A stretch of DNA of 14,683 bases, taken from JANXXV01 sp038230275. GTDB taxonomy: Bacteria; Acidobacteriota; Terriglobia; Bryobacterales; Bryobacteraceae. Each line of letters opens with the position of its first letter. Position 1 is the stretch's first letter. The notes below the pieces were generated by a model. That model ran no database searches and was not told where the DNA came from. It saw only the letters and a program-made list of their open reading frames with translations. A program made the position numbers and the translations under genes. Location of the stretch: positions 1 to 14,683 of the forward strand of contig JBBRNO010000158.1 in the NCBI GenBank assembly GCA_038230275.1. Reading direction: 5' to 3'. Shown in pieces: positions 1 through 6,851 of this stretch.

Positions 1-861
1 CCGGCCTCCCCAAGCCTGCGTGATCAGTTCGATCTGAGCTTTCGGGAATCGCTCGCGGAGACGTGTAACGAACTGCTCCTGCCAGCGTTGGGTTTGCTTG
101 TTGGGGAGATAAGCACCATCGGTGACGCTGTCGCCCCAAGCTAGAATGCGCAGCGGTTGGCCGATATCGAGCCGGGGCACCAGACGCGTCACGGTAGTGT
201 GCTTTGAAAAGCGCGGCTCAGGGTAGGCTCGTTCCAGGATGGGAAAAAGATTTTCGGGTTCCAGCTTGGTGACCAGCCCCGGAAAATAGATATTGCCAAG
301 ATGGCGTTCACCCGCGTTTACCGGTGGAATGGAAGGGGCTACGGCGCGCGGTTCGCCTTGCCGCAGAACAACCTTTCCATCGGCGGTGAGCACTACGGCA
401 TCAATCCGCACTTGGGAATGACGATAGCTGGCGAAGACCGCTTGGGTAGGCTTGATGCGGCTTTCAGCGGTACGGCCGAACGTGCCCCAATTCAGATCGA
501 TTTCGTAGTCAACGCCTCGGGTGAATAACTCAGCGTCGGATTCGCGACCAGCGCGCAGAGTGAAGCTGGCGGTGTCGAGCAAGTGCGGGCTGGTGGTCTC
601 CTGCGCTTTCACACCGTTCAACTGAGCGCCTTTGACCCAACCTCCAGCTTTGGGATTAAAAAGCGGGATGGCGGTGTACTTTTCGGCATCCACACTGATG
701 GTCACAGGCGGGGTGACGTGAACCGTCTGGGGGGCGATTCCCGGCAGGGTAACCTGGACATCCCAGTCGGCGGCAATGGAAAAGGAGACTGGTTCCTGCG
801 CCAGGGCGGAGCCGACCGCAAGGGCGGCGATCATCAGAGAGATAGCGCAGCGAAACGACAT
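1..861 (-). CDS. Exported SGNH/GDSL hydrolase, 3' end outside window
   Basis: The frame is open from an ATG at 861 to the window edge (287 codons, no stop), so the C-terminal part is missing. Residues 1-21 form a Sec signal peptide with likely cleavage after ALA (19-21). About 210 residues of beta-rich, unassigned N-terminal region follow. The SGNH block I motif WGDSVTDG lies at 242-249 with Ser245 as the predicted nucleophile, and AWGGR at 283-287 fits the block II glycine. The family hydrolyses esters, often acetyl groups on carbohydrates; the substrate is not evident here. The catalytic Asp/His block lies beyond the window. The start is supported by a GGGGTG Shine-Dalgarno five bases upstream. 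It follows the SelA-like gene by 16 bases and is probably co-transcribed. The fold call is firm; the function is inferred. Confidence 0.85.
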   Translation of the reverse strand, partial: MSFRCAISLMIAALAVGSALAQEPVSFSIAADWDVQVTLPGIAPQTVHVTPPVTISVDAEKYTAIPLFNPKAGGWVKGAQLNGVKAQETTSPHLLDTASFTLRAGRESDAELFTRGVDYEIDLNWGTFGRTAESRIKPTQAVFASYRHSQVRIDAVVLTADGKVVLRQGEPRAVAPSIPPVNAGERHLGNIYFPGLVTKLEPENLFPILERAYPEPRFSKHTTVTRLVPRLDIGQPLRILAWGDSVTDGAYLPNKQTQRWQEQFVTRLRERFPKAQIELITQAWGGR

Positions 862-866
862 GAGGT

Positions 867-872
867 CACCCC
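867..872 (-). promoter_or_regulatory. Shine-Dalgarno of the SGNH hydrolase gene
   Basis: On the minus strand GGGGTG sits five bases before the ATG at 861. It supports that start for a gene whose other end is outside the window. Confidence 0.6.
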
Positions 873-877
873 GGCCC

Positions 878-2074
878 CTATGCCCGCTTGAAAACTTCGC
901 GCAGCCGTCCCAGCACAATCTTATGTTCGCCCGGCTGCATCATCCAGACAGAAATCTTCAACTGGCGCTCACCAAAAGCGGACACGGCAATGGAAGGGTT
1001 GCCTTGCATTAGCTGCCGGGTCACATCGCTTGTCTTCAGAGGAAAGGCGGCTTCGGTCCAGGTCACCAGCACGTGCGGCACATGGTTGGCGATGGGCGGC
1101 ATGTAGCGTTCCGTCGTCAGGCCATCGATCCCCGCTAACCCATCGCGGATCTCGGTGACGCGCGCCTCCAACTGTTTCATTTCCCCTTCGAGGTCCGCCT
1201 TCAGATAGCGTTCCAGGGCCGTCAGCAGCCCGATCAGCTCTTCTTTGCCGACCTTCATGCCGCGTCCGATGCTGGCGTAGGGGGTGAACGCGGGCACCGC
1301 TGCCGCAATCAGGTCTTTGCGTCCCATCAAGATTCCGGAGCACTGCGGTCCGCGCATCGCCTTGCCGCCCGAGAAGGCGACCAGATCGAAACCTTCCTTC
1401 TGATACTGAAACAGCCGCTCTCTGGGTGTCGCGTCAGAGGCTGCATCGTTGAAGGTAGGCACGCCGCGCCGCTTGCCGGCTTCGATCCACTCCTGGCGCG
1501 TAATCTTCCCGTCCGGTTCCATTTCGTTATAGAAGAACATCATCGCGGTTCGTTCGTTGATGGCCCGTTCCAGTTCTTCCTTGGTCTCTACCCAGACGAT
1601 CTTGGCGCCAACCAGCAGCATCTGCTGTTCATAGCCACCACGGTGGGTCTTCTGCTGCACAATCTCGTTCTTCATCCCGGTGGTATCCGGCAGGCGCTTC
1701 AATTTCTCCGGATCCCCCTGGGCCACACAGGCCACCGTGCCCATGGTGATGGCCGAAGCGCAACCGCCCGTCACCATGGCTGCCTCCGCTCCAAGCAACT
1801 CCGCAATTCTGGCCCCCACCTTCGTCTGCAATTCGGTCAACGGCACAAAGCAGCGCGAAGCATCTTCCATTGCCCGGGAGACTTCGGGATGCATCAGCGA
1901 TCCACCTAGGTGAGTCACCACGCCCACTCCGTTGATGACCGGCCGGATGCCGAGCCGGGCGTAGACTTCCGGCACCGGTGCAAGAGCGGGTGCGGCGGGT
2001 GCGTTCACCGCTCCGGCCGCGGCCGCAAATACTGTCGAAGCCAGAAAGCCGCGGCGGCTCGATTCACTCTCCAT
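878..2074 (-). CDS. Tat-exported SelA-like PLP-dependent enzyme
   Basis: 398 residues. It belongs to the fold-type I PLP family related to selenocysteine synthase (SelA) and D-glucosaminate-6-phosphate ammonia-lyase (DgaE). The PLP lysine is predicted as K238 in FSGGKAMRGPQ. An ND-AASD stretch (209-214) fits the aspartate that pairs with the pyridine nitrogen, and VTGGCASA (101-108) fits the phosphate-binding turn. The N-terminus has a twin-arginine motif SRRGFLA (6-12) and an alanine-rich hydrophobic stretch to about residue 34. A folded holo-enzyme would therefore be exported by Tat. True selenocysteine synthesis is unlikely, because the protein is exported and paired with an amidohydrolase. 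An ammonia-lyase or beta-elimination role on an amino-sugar or amino-acid derivative is inferred. An AGGAGG site precedes the start. It lies 11 bases after the amidohydrolase stop. Confidence 0.88.
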   Translation of the reverse strand: MESESSRRGFLASTVFAAAAGAVNAPAAPALAPVPEVYARLGIRPVINGVGVVTHLGGSLMHPEVSRAMEDASRCFVPLTELQTKVGARIAELLGAEAAMVTGGCASAITMGTVACVAQGDPEKLKRLPDTTGMKNEIVQQKTHRGGYEQQMLLVGAKIVWVETKEELERAINERTAMMFFYNEMEPDGKITRQEWIEAGKRRGVPTFNDAASDATPRERLFQYQKEGFDLVAFSGGKAMRGPQCSGILMGRKDLIAAAVPAFTPYASIGRGMKVGKEELIGLLTALERYLKADLEGEMKQLEARVTEIRDGLAGIDGLTTERYMPPIANHVPHVLVTWTEAAFPLKTSDVTRQLMQGNPSIAVSAFGERQLKISVWMMQPGEHKIVLGRLREVFKRA

Positions 2075-2078
2075 AATG

Positions 2079-2084
2079 CCTCCT
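2079..2084 (-). promoter_or_regulatory. Shine-Dalgarno of the SelA-like gene
   Basis: A perfect AGGAGG on the minus strand, four bases before the ATG at 2074. It fills most of the 11-base gap after the upstream amidohydrolase stop. This fixes the start and keeps the Tat signal in frame. Confidence 0.75.
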
Positions 2085-2085
2085 G

Positions 2086-3378
2086 TTATTTGCGCCGATT
2101 CCGCAGCGGACCGCTAGACCTTGTAGCATCCCACCAAGGTTCGCCGAGCGCCTTGTAGTCGCCCAGTTTGTCCCAATTATCGCGCGTGCGGCCGTTCGTA
2201 TCGTAGATTACCAAACCGTCGCGCAGTGTCAGCTCATTCGAAAACCGGCGCGTGCCCCGCAGTCCCGCGCCCCAGGAATCGACGAAGCCGAAGTCCCCCT
2301 GTTCCACCCGCAGTACCGCAATATCCGCCGCGGCACCCACGGATAAATTGCCGAGTTCTTCCCGCTTGATGGCACGCGCGGGGTTCCACGTCGAGCGGTA
2401 GATTACGTCATCCACCGGCATGCCCATGTTCAGGAATTTTGACATGACGTTGAGCATGTCCTTCATACCGGAGTTCAAGCTGCCGGAGTGTACGTCCGTC
2501 GAAATGGTATCGGGTGGAAAGCCCTGCTTCACTGCGCCGGAGGCCTGCTTGAATGCAAATGCGGCACCGCCGTGGCCTACGTCAAATAGCAGACCTCGCG
2601 CGCGTGCCTGTTGCAGATACGGCAGCAGCCGCCCCTTGTCATCGAAGAGCGGAACGGGCGGATAGAAGGCATGCGTGTAGATGTCGCCGGGTCGCAATTT
2701 TTTTAGGACGAGTTCCTGAAACGGCCGTTCGGGACGGAAGGCGCCAAAATCGACCATCACCGGAATGTTCGCGATGGAACCAGCTTCGACGCCGCGTTCG
2801 ACAGGCGTCCAGTCGGGCCCATTGTAGTGCGCTACTTTGATGCCGACGACCACATCCTTATTCGCGATGGCCAGATCCGCCGCTGCCTTCGCGTCCATAT
2901 CATTTACGTCTTGCTCTTTCTCGTCGCCCGGCATCCCGTTCCCGCCAATATTCAGGAAGACCAGCACCCGGGTGCGCGACCGGTCTACCACGGTGCGCCG
3001 GAACTCGGCGAAATTATGCCGCCCGGAAGACCCCGCGTCGACCACCGTGGTCACGCCCAACCGCTGCGCAAAGCTGTCAGGGTGGATGCTGCCGCTGCCG
3101 CCCGCCAGCATCCCGCCATTGATACCGGCGAAGACGTGGGCGTGGATGTCGATCAAGCCGGGTACTACGTACAGCCCGTTCACCTGGATGGTTTTACGCG
3201 CCTGTGCCGCCGGTATGGACGCCGCCACGGCCGCTATCTTGCCGTCTTTGATGGCCACATCCCGGGGGCCGCTGATGCGGTTCTTGGGGTCGATAACTTG
3301 TCCGCCCTTTAGCAAAACATCGTATGCCGGCTGCGCGCACAGCGCTCCGCACGCAAATAGAAAAATGAGCAATCGCAT
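2086..3378 (-). CDS. Exported amidohydrolase/deacetylase family metallohydrolase
   Basis: 430 residues from the ATG at 3378. The open frame extends to a GTG at 3408, but the signal peptide (RLLIFLFACGALCAQ) begins at the 3378 ATG, so I prefer that start; neither has a strong ribosome binding site. Metal-site candidates in the amidohydrolase barrel are HAH in PGLIDIHAH (79-81), K181 in GIKVAH (possible carboxylated bridging lysine), H236 in YTHAF, H269 in DVGHG and D295 in STDVHS. The C-terminus has the usual composite beta-sandwich, with SVGAAADIAVL near 346-356. It matches the group of Enterococcus EF_0837, which is typically encoded next to a SelA-like PLP enzyme, exactly as here. The expected reaction is hydrolysis of an N-acyl or cyclic amide bond. 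The substrate is unknown. Confidence 0.88.
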   Translation of the reverse strand: MRLLIFLFACGALCAQPAYDVLLKGGQVIDPKNRISGPRDVAIKDGKIAAVAASIPAAQARKTIQVNGLYVVPGLIDIHAHVFAGINGGMLAGGSGSIHPDSFAQRLGVTTVVDAGSSGRHNFAEFRRTVVDRSRTRVLVFLNIGGNGMPGDEKEQDVNDMDAKAAADLAIANKDVVVGIKVAHYNGPDWTPVERGVEAGSIANIPVMVDFGAFRPERPFQELVLKKLRPGDIYTHAFYPPVPLFDDKGRLLPYLQQARARGLLFDVGHGGAAFAFKQASGAVKQGFPPDTISTDVHSGSLNSGMKDMLNVMSKFLNMGMPVDDVIYRSTWNPARAIKREELGNLSVGAAADIAVLRVEQGDFGFVDSWGAGLRGTRRFSNELTLRDGLVIYDTNGRTRDNWDKLGDYKALGEPWWDATRSSGPLRNRRK

Positions 3379-3394
3379 AGGTCTGACTATCATA

Positions 3395-3407
3395 TGTCCG
3401 GCGGACA
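3395..3407. promoter_or_regulatory. 13-base inverted repeat, possible operator
   Basis: TGTCCG-G-CGGACA is a perfect inverted repeat with six-base arms and a one-base centre. It lies in the 65-base gap between the aldo/keto reductase stop and the preferred amidohydrolase start, 17 bases upstream of that start. This gap is the widest inside the minus-strand gene run, so an internal regulated promoter is possible. No regulator for it is visible, and short GC-rich palindromes arise by chance. Confidence 0.3.
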
Positions 3408-3443
3408 CGGCGCGGCGTGTGTCGTGCGCAGGCTTCGCCGGTT

Positions 3444-4427
3444 TTACGAATGTCCTAGAATGCGGTGCGGTTGGTACGGTTCGGCCAGCGCTTTGAGTTC
3501 AGCGTCGTCCAGCTTTAGGCTGAGTGCGGCGATGGCGTCGTCCAGGTGCGGCATCTTACTGGCACCGACGATTGGCGCCGTGATGCCGGGCTGTTGCAGC
3601 ACCCACGCGAGCGCTACCTGCGCGTTCGAAACGCCGCGCTTGCTAGCGATCTCCGTTACGCGCTCAACGACGGTGAAGTCGGAGGGCTGATAGTAGAGCT
3701 TCTGGGCGTAGTCGTCGGTCTTGGCGCGGACGGTTTCGCCGAAATCTTCGGTGCGCCGGTTGCCGGCCAGAAATCCGCGGGCCAACGGGCTCCAGGGGAT
3801 GATACCGATTCCCTCTTCCCGGCAGAGCGGGTTCATCTCGCGCTCCTCTTCCCGGTAGATCAAGTTGTAGTGATTCTGCATGGTAACGAAGCGTGTGAGG
3901 CCCATTTCATCGGCCTTGTAGAGCATTTTCGCGAATTGCCAGGCATACATGGAAGACGCGCCGAGGTAGAGTGCTTTCCCTGCCTTGACTACATCGTGCA
4001 GCGCCTGGATGGTTTCCTCAATCGGGGTTTTGTAGTCGAAGCGGTGGATCTGGTAGAGGTCGACGTAATCGGTGCCGAGGCGGCGCAGACTATCGTCAAT
4101 CGCGTGCATGATGTGTTTGCGGGAAAGTCCCTGCTGATTTGGATCGTCACCCATGGCGTTGAAGACCTTGGTGGCAATTACCAATCGATGACGCTCGGTG
4201 CCGATCTCTTTCAAGCATTTGCCGAGAATCTCTTCGCTGGCGCCTAACGAATACACGTCGGCCGTATCAAAAAAGTTGATACCCAAATCGAGAGCGCGTT
4301 GAATGAAGGGGCGGCTTTCCTTGAGCTCAAGAATCCACTCGCGCCAACTTTTGGAGCCATAGGTCATGGTGCCCAGGCAGATGCGCGAAACTTTTGTACC
4401 GGTCGAACCTAGATTGACGTATTCCAT
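3444..4427 (-). CDS. Aldo/keto reductase
   Basis: 327 residues, full length for the NAD(P)H-dependent aldo/keto reductase barrel. The canonical tetrad is present: D54 in FFDTAD, Y59 in DVYS, K87 in ATKVF and H128 in YQIHR. The N-terminal LGSTGTKVSRICLGTM and the PWSPLARGFL stretch (211-220) fit the YajO/Tas-like branch (AKR11/12 style). No signal peptide, so it should be cytoplasmic, unlike its neighbours. It would reduce an aldehyde or ketone, or oxidise a sugar in reverse; the substrate is unknown. Its ATG directly abuts the TAA of the sugar isomerase-like gene (4428-4430), so translational coupling is likely, with a weak AGGA about 15 bases upstream. A 65-base gap separates it from the amidohydrolase. 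Confidence 0.9.
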   Translation of the reverse strand: MEYVNLGSTGTKVSRICLGTMTYGSKSWREWILELKESRPFIQRALDLGINFFDTADVYSLGASEEILGKCLKEIGTERHRLVIATKVFNAMGDDPNQQGLSRKHIMHAIDDSLRRLGTDYVDLYQIHRFDYKTPIEETIQALHDVVKAGKALYLGASSMYAWQFAKMLYKADEMGLTRFVTMQNHYNLIYREEEREMNPLCREEGIGIIPWSPLARGFLAGNRRTEDFGETVRAKTDDYAQKLYYQPSDFTVVERVTEIASKRGVSNAQVALAWVLQQPGITAPIVGASKMPHLDDAIAALSLKLDDAELKALAEPYQPHRILGHS

Positions 4428-5279
4428 TTATGAATTGTGTAGTTTCCTGAAAGCGACCAAGCAGCGGGCTGCCGTATCGATGGGTGGATAGTCGCTGCCT
4501 TCCTGTTCCACCAGATAGTATTCAATTCCACCGGATTTCTCAACCAGTGGGAGCAGCTTTTTCCACGGCACCACTCCGTCGCCCAGCAAGACACGGTAGC
4601 CTTTGGCGGCGTCGGGAGACCAGTCCTTGCAGTGCATGGAAAAAATGCGGCCGGGATTCGATTTAACCCAGGCGATGGGATCGGCGCCGGCATCCATACA
4701 GGCACCGACATCCAGTTGCAGCGCGACGTCTTTCGGTGTGCCGGCAGCCAGCACGTCCATGGGACGCTTGCCATCCAGGGATTCGAATTCCGCCTTGTGA
4801 TTGTGAAAGCCGGTGCGCAGCCCGAGCGGTTTCAACTTCTCGGAGGTGGTGGTGAGGGTCTGGGCAACGGTCTTCCAACCGTCGATCCCTTTGACCGGGC
4901 CGGCGCTGGCCATGATGATGAATTTACTTCCAATGAGCTGATTGATCTCGATGGCATGTGGGAGATTTTCAGGCAGGAACGATTTCGCTCCGTTGTGCGT
5001 GGAGAAGCAGCGGATTCCGGAATCGTCCAAGAGCTTTCTGACTTGTTTGGCGTAATCGGGAGTCCAATCGAAGTAGGGGGCGTAGAATTCCACGCCTTCG
5101 TAGCCCATCTTTGCGACGGCGCGAACGGTGCCCATCAGATCCTGTTTCAATTGATCGCGAACCGAGTAGAGTTCCAGGCCGACGGGGAGCTTCTTCTTCT
5201 TTGCCGACGCAGGAAGTGCGGCGGCGGCGGCGGCGGCGGCCAGGAAGGATCGGCGAGAGACGGATTCTGAGGGGATCAT
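4428..5279 (-). CDS. Tat-exported sugar phosphate isomerase/epimerase-like TIM barrel
   Basis: 283 residues of the xylose-isomerase-like TIM-barrel superfamily. The Tat signal is SVSRRSFLA (6-14), with an alanine run (14-21) and ALPASA as probable cleavage region. Barrel landmarks are GLELYSVRD (34-42), GYEGVEFYA (59-67), CFSTHNG (91-97), FHNHKAEFE (158-166), LQLDVG (187-192), MHCKDW (215-220) and VEQEGS (257-262). H161, D190, H216 and E259 are plausible metal or catalytic residues. Relatives isomerise or epimerise keto-sugars, or oxidise/eliminate them in Acidobacteria and Planctomycetes, where Tat-exported copies are common. The ATG overlaps the AlkA stop by four bases (ATGA) and its stop abuts the aldo/keto reductase start. 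The superfamily call is firm; substrate unknown. Confidence 0.88.
   Translation of the reverse strand: MIPSESVSRRSFLAAAAAAAALPASAKKKKLPVGLELYSVRDQLKQDLMGTVRAVAKMGYEGVEFYAPYFDWTPDYAKQVRKLLDDSGIRCFSTHNGAKSFLPENLPHAIEINQLIGSKFIIMASAGPVKGIDGWKTVAQTLTTTSEKLKPLGLRTGFHNHKAEFESLDGKRPMDVLAAGTPKDVALQLDVGACMDAGADPIAWVKSNPGRIFSMHCKDWSPDAAKGYRVLLGDGVVPWKKLLPLVEKSGGIEYYLVEQEGSDYPPIDTAARCLVAFRKLHNS
5218..5240. repeat. GCG trinucleotide run encoding poly-alanine
   Basis: Seven consecutive GCG units (plus strand) followed by GCC. On the minus strand this encodes most of the eight-alanine hydrophobic core of the Tat signal of the sugar isomerase-like protein. Slippage would change the signal by whole alanines without a frameshift. 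Confidence 0.8.
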
Positions 5280-6067
5280 TGTTCAATTTCCATTACATCA
5301 TGAGAGACTGCCCAGAGATACATGGCGGCGTAGGCACGGTAGGGGCGCCATTGCTCGGCTCTGCGCAGCAGCAGGCGGGGATCGGTGAGACCGGCGGCAC
5401 GCAACAGGCCGAGGTCGCTCTCCGGGAACGCATCGGGATCGCGGCCGAGCCGGATTGCCAGATAGTCGATTGTCCATGGGCCAATGCCGGGAATTTTCTT
5501 CAGCACTATAGCGGCTTCCTTCCACGATTGCAGATTCAGACTTTCGTCCGCGACTGCTTGCGCAACGGATCGCAGAGTCTGGATACGGCGTTGCGGAATC
5601 CTGACCGAACTGAGGTCCGACTGTGCTATTTCTTCGGCCAGGAAATTGGGAGATACCTCCGCCAGGCGGCGCATGAAGGTTGCGGCAGCTTTCACACTGA
5701 CCTGCTGACCCAGGATCACCCGCAGGCAGAGCTCGAATGGTTCCCAACAGCCGGGAATACGCAAGCCGGGGACCTTTTGCAACCTGGGTCCCACGATGGG
5801 GCACGCGGCGAGCGCGCGGTTGACGGCGGCGATGTCACAGCCGGTGTCGAAGATTACGCTCACGCGGCTGGCAGCGTGCGGTTCGCAGAGCAGACACCCT
5901 TGACCGGGGTCGTATTGGACAGACACCGGCCCCGAGGGAGTGAGCCTGGTGTATCCATCTTCTTCAATGATGTCGAGTCCGGGCGTGCCGCGCCAGTGCA
6001 GATAGGCGAGAGTCTGCTGCCAGGGGAACGGTTGATTCACCGAGATTGCGATTCGGTCAGGCGGCAT
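5276..6067 (-). CDS. alkA: DNA-3-methyladenine glycosylase II (AlkA-type, HhH-GPD)
   Basis: 263 residues. Residues 1 to about 105 match the AlkA N-terminal domain. The HhH-GPD domain follows, with FELCLRVILGQQVSVKAA (111-128), the helix-hairpin-helix LKKIPGIGPWTIDYLAIR (189-206) and catalytic aspartate D218 in AFPESDLGLLRA. The tail RRAEQWRPYRAYAAMYLW is typical of AlkA. It excises N3- and N7-alkylated purines and some O2-alkylated pyrimidines from DNA, leaving abasic sites. There is no fused Ada domain, and it is a little shorter than E. coli AlkA. The ATG lies inside the end of the upstream oxygenase gene (11-base overlap) and the stop overlaps the next start by four bases, so it is translationally coupled on both sides. 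Confidence 0.92.
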   Translation of the reverse strand: MPPDRIAISVNQPFPWQQTLAYLHWRGTPGLDIIEEDGYTRLTPSGPVSVQYDPGQGCLLCEPHAASRVSVIFDTGCDIAAVNRALAACPIVGPRLQKVPGLRIPGCWEPFELCLRVILGQQVSVKAAATFMRRLAEVSPNFLAEEIAQSDLSSVRIPQRRIQTLRSVAQAVADESLNLQSWKEAAIVLKKIPGIGPWTIDYLAIRLGRDPDAFPESDLGLLRAAGLTDPRLLLRRAEQWRPYRAYAAMYLWAVSHDVMEIEQ

Positions 6068-6749
6068 CGTGAAAGATGATACCTAATGTCCAACGCTCGC
6101 CGGCCATCACTTCACTGACGCCGTGGCGTAGGCCGACGCGATAGGCGCCTCGCTTGCCCTGCGCCGGCCTGTAGCGGGTGGTAATTATCACGGCGTCCCC
6201 TTGATGGGGCCGAAGCGCACGGCCGATGGATTGAGCGCGGGGAATCTGTTGGGTAAGAAGAAATTCGCCACCGCGATAATCGCGGTCCGGTTCCGACAGG
6301 AAGAATACGACTTGCAGCGGGAAGGCGATCTCACCGTAGACGTCCTGGTGCAGGCAGTTGTAGTCTCCTGTTTTGTAGTGCAGCAGCAAGGGTGTGGGAC
6401 GCTGCTGGCCGCGTTGATGACAGATCGCCGTGAGGTCCGCAAGAGTGGGCGGAAAGTCATCTGTGCCGAGCGATTCGGCCCACGAGTTTGCAATGGGCGC
6501 GAGATTGGAATAGAGTTCATTCCGGAGATCGCCGATCAGCGGCGGCAGAGGATAGGCGAAGTATTGGTACTCTCCGCGCCCGAAGCGGTAGCGGGCCATT
6601 TCGATGCGGCTGCGGAATAGATCCGGATTGGCGTAGAGGCCGATCAGTTTTTCACATTCAGGAACGGTAAGGACCGCGGGTAACGTGGCGAAGCCGTGGG
6701 ATCTGAGAGAGGCTTCCGCGGCGAACCAGTCGATTTTGTGAGTATGCAC
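6057..6749 (-). CDS. 2OG-Fe(II) oxygenase, Oxygenase-NA (DUF2086/COG3826) type
   Basis: 230 residues from a GTG start; no in-frame ATG exists before residue 51 and an in-frame stop lies upstream. The conserved core LLLHYKTGDYNCLHQDVYG (121-139) carries the iron ligands H134 and D136. H209 in YRVGLRHGVS is the distal ligand, with R204, R208 or R219 as candidate 2-oxoglutarate contacts. FPLQVVFFLSEP, GGEFLLTQQ and the C-terminal GIIFHDA match what I recall of the family that Pfam names Oxygenase-NA (PF09859), predicted to act on damaged nucleic acid. Overlap with alkA supports a role in alkylation repair; that is inference, since the substrate has not been shown to my knowledge. It is the first gene of the minus-strand run. 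No clear ribosome binding site. Confidence 0.85.
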   Translation of the reverse strand: MHTHKIDWFAAEASLRSHGFATLPAVLTVPECEKLIGLYANPDLFRSRIEMARYRFGRGEYQYFAYPLPPLIGDLRNELYSNLAPIANSWAESLGTDDFPPTLADLTAICHQRGQQRPTPLLLHYKTGDYNCLHQDVYGEIAFPLQVVFFLSEPDRDYRGGEFLLTQQIPRAQSIGRALRPHQGDAVIITTRYRPAQGKRGAYRVGLRHGVSEVMAGERWTLGIIFHDAA

Positions 6750-6800
6750 GTTTCGATGGTAGGGCGGCCCGCGGTTGTGGCGCTATCCGATTCTTGCGGT

Positions 6801-6829
6801 TTGCAGCAGAATGCCGCCGGTTCTGTAAA
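6801..6829 (+). promoter_or_regulatory. Weak promoter candidate for the zinc-ribbon gene
   Basis: In the 102-base divergent gap, TTGCAG (6801-6806) and TGTAAA (6824-6829) are 17 bases apart and resemble sigma-70 boxes, with 3/6 and 4/6 matches. The position, 22 bases before the start codon, is sensible. Acidobacterial promoter consensus is poorly known, so this is tentative. Confidence 0.25.
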
Positions 6830-6840
6830 GATGGTGTTTC

Positions 6841-6846
6841 GGAGGA
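6841..6846 (+). promoter_or_regulatory. Shine-Dalgarno of the zinc-ribbon gene
   Basis: GGAGGA lies five bases before the ATG at 6852. It decides that start over in-frame ATGs farther upstream, at 6696 and 6831, whose extra residues show no domain and would overlap the divergent oxygenase gene or lie in the intergenic gap. Confidence 0.8.
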
Positions 6847-6851
6847 ATGAT

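Noticed and set aside
301..1012. Short plus-strand frames near the left edge
   Set aside because: They oppose the SGNH hydrolase, which is open to the window edge and has a signal peptide and GDS motif.
878..2074. True selenocysteine synthase (selA)
   Set aside because: It has a Tat signal, no tRNA-Sec or selB nearby, and is paired with an amidohydrolase, as in the SelA-like catabolic group.
2827..3496. 161- and 219-codon plus-strand frames
   Set aside because: Antisense to the amidohydrolase; no domain and no ribosome binding site.
3546..4247. 233-codon plus-strand frame
   Set aside because: It lies wholly opposite the aldo/keto reductase, whose catalytic tetrad is intact; no recognisable domain.
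4632..5270. 212-codon plus-strand frame
   Set aside because: Antisense to the sugar isomerase-like gene; its glycine run is only the reverse reading of the poly-alanine repeat.
5111..6079. 322-codon plus-strand frame
   Set aside because: Antisense to alkA and the next gene; long only because of GC-rich codon bias.
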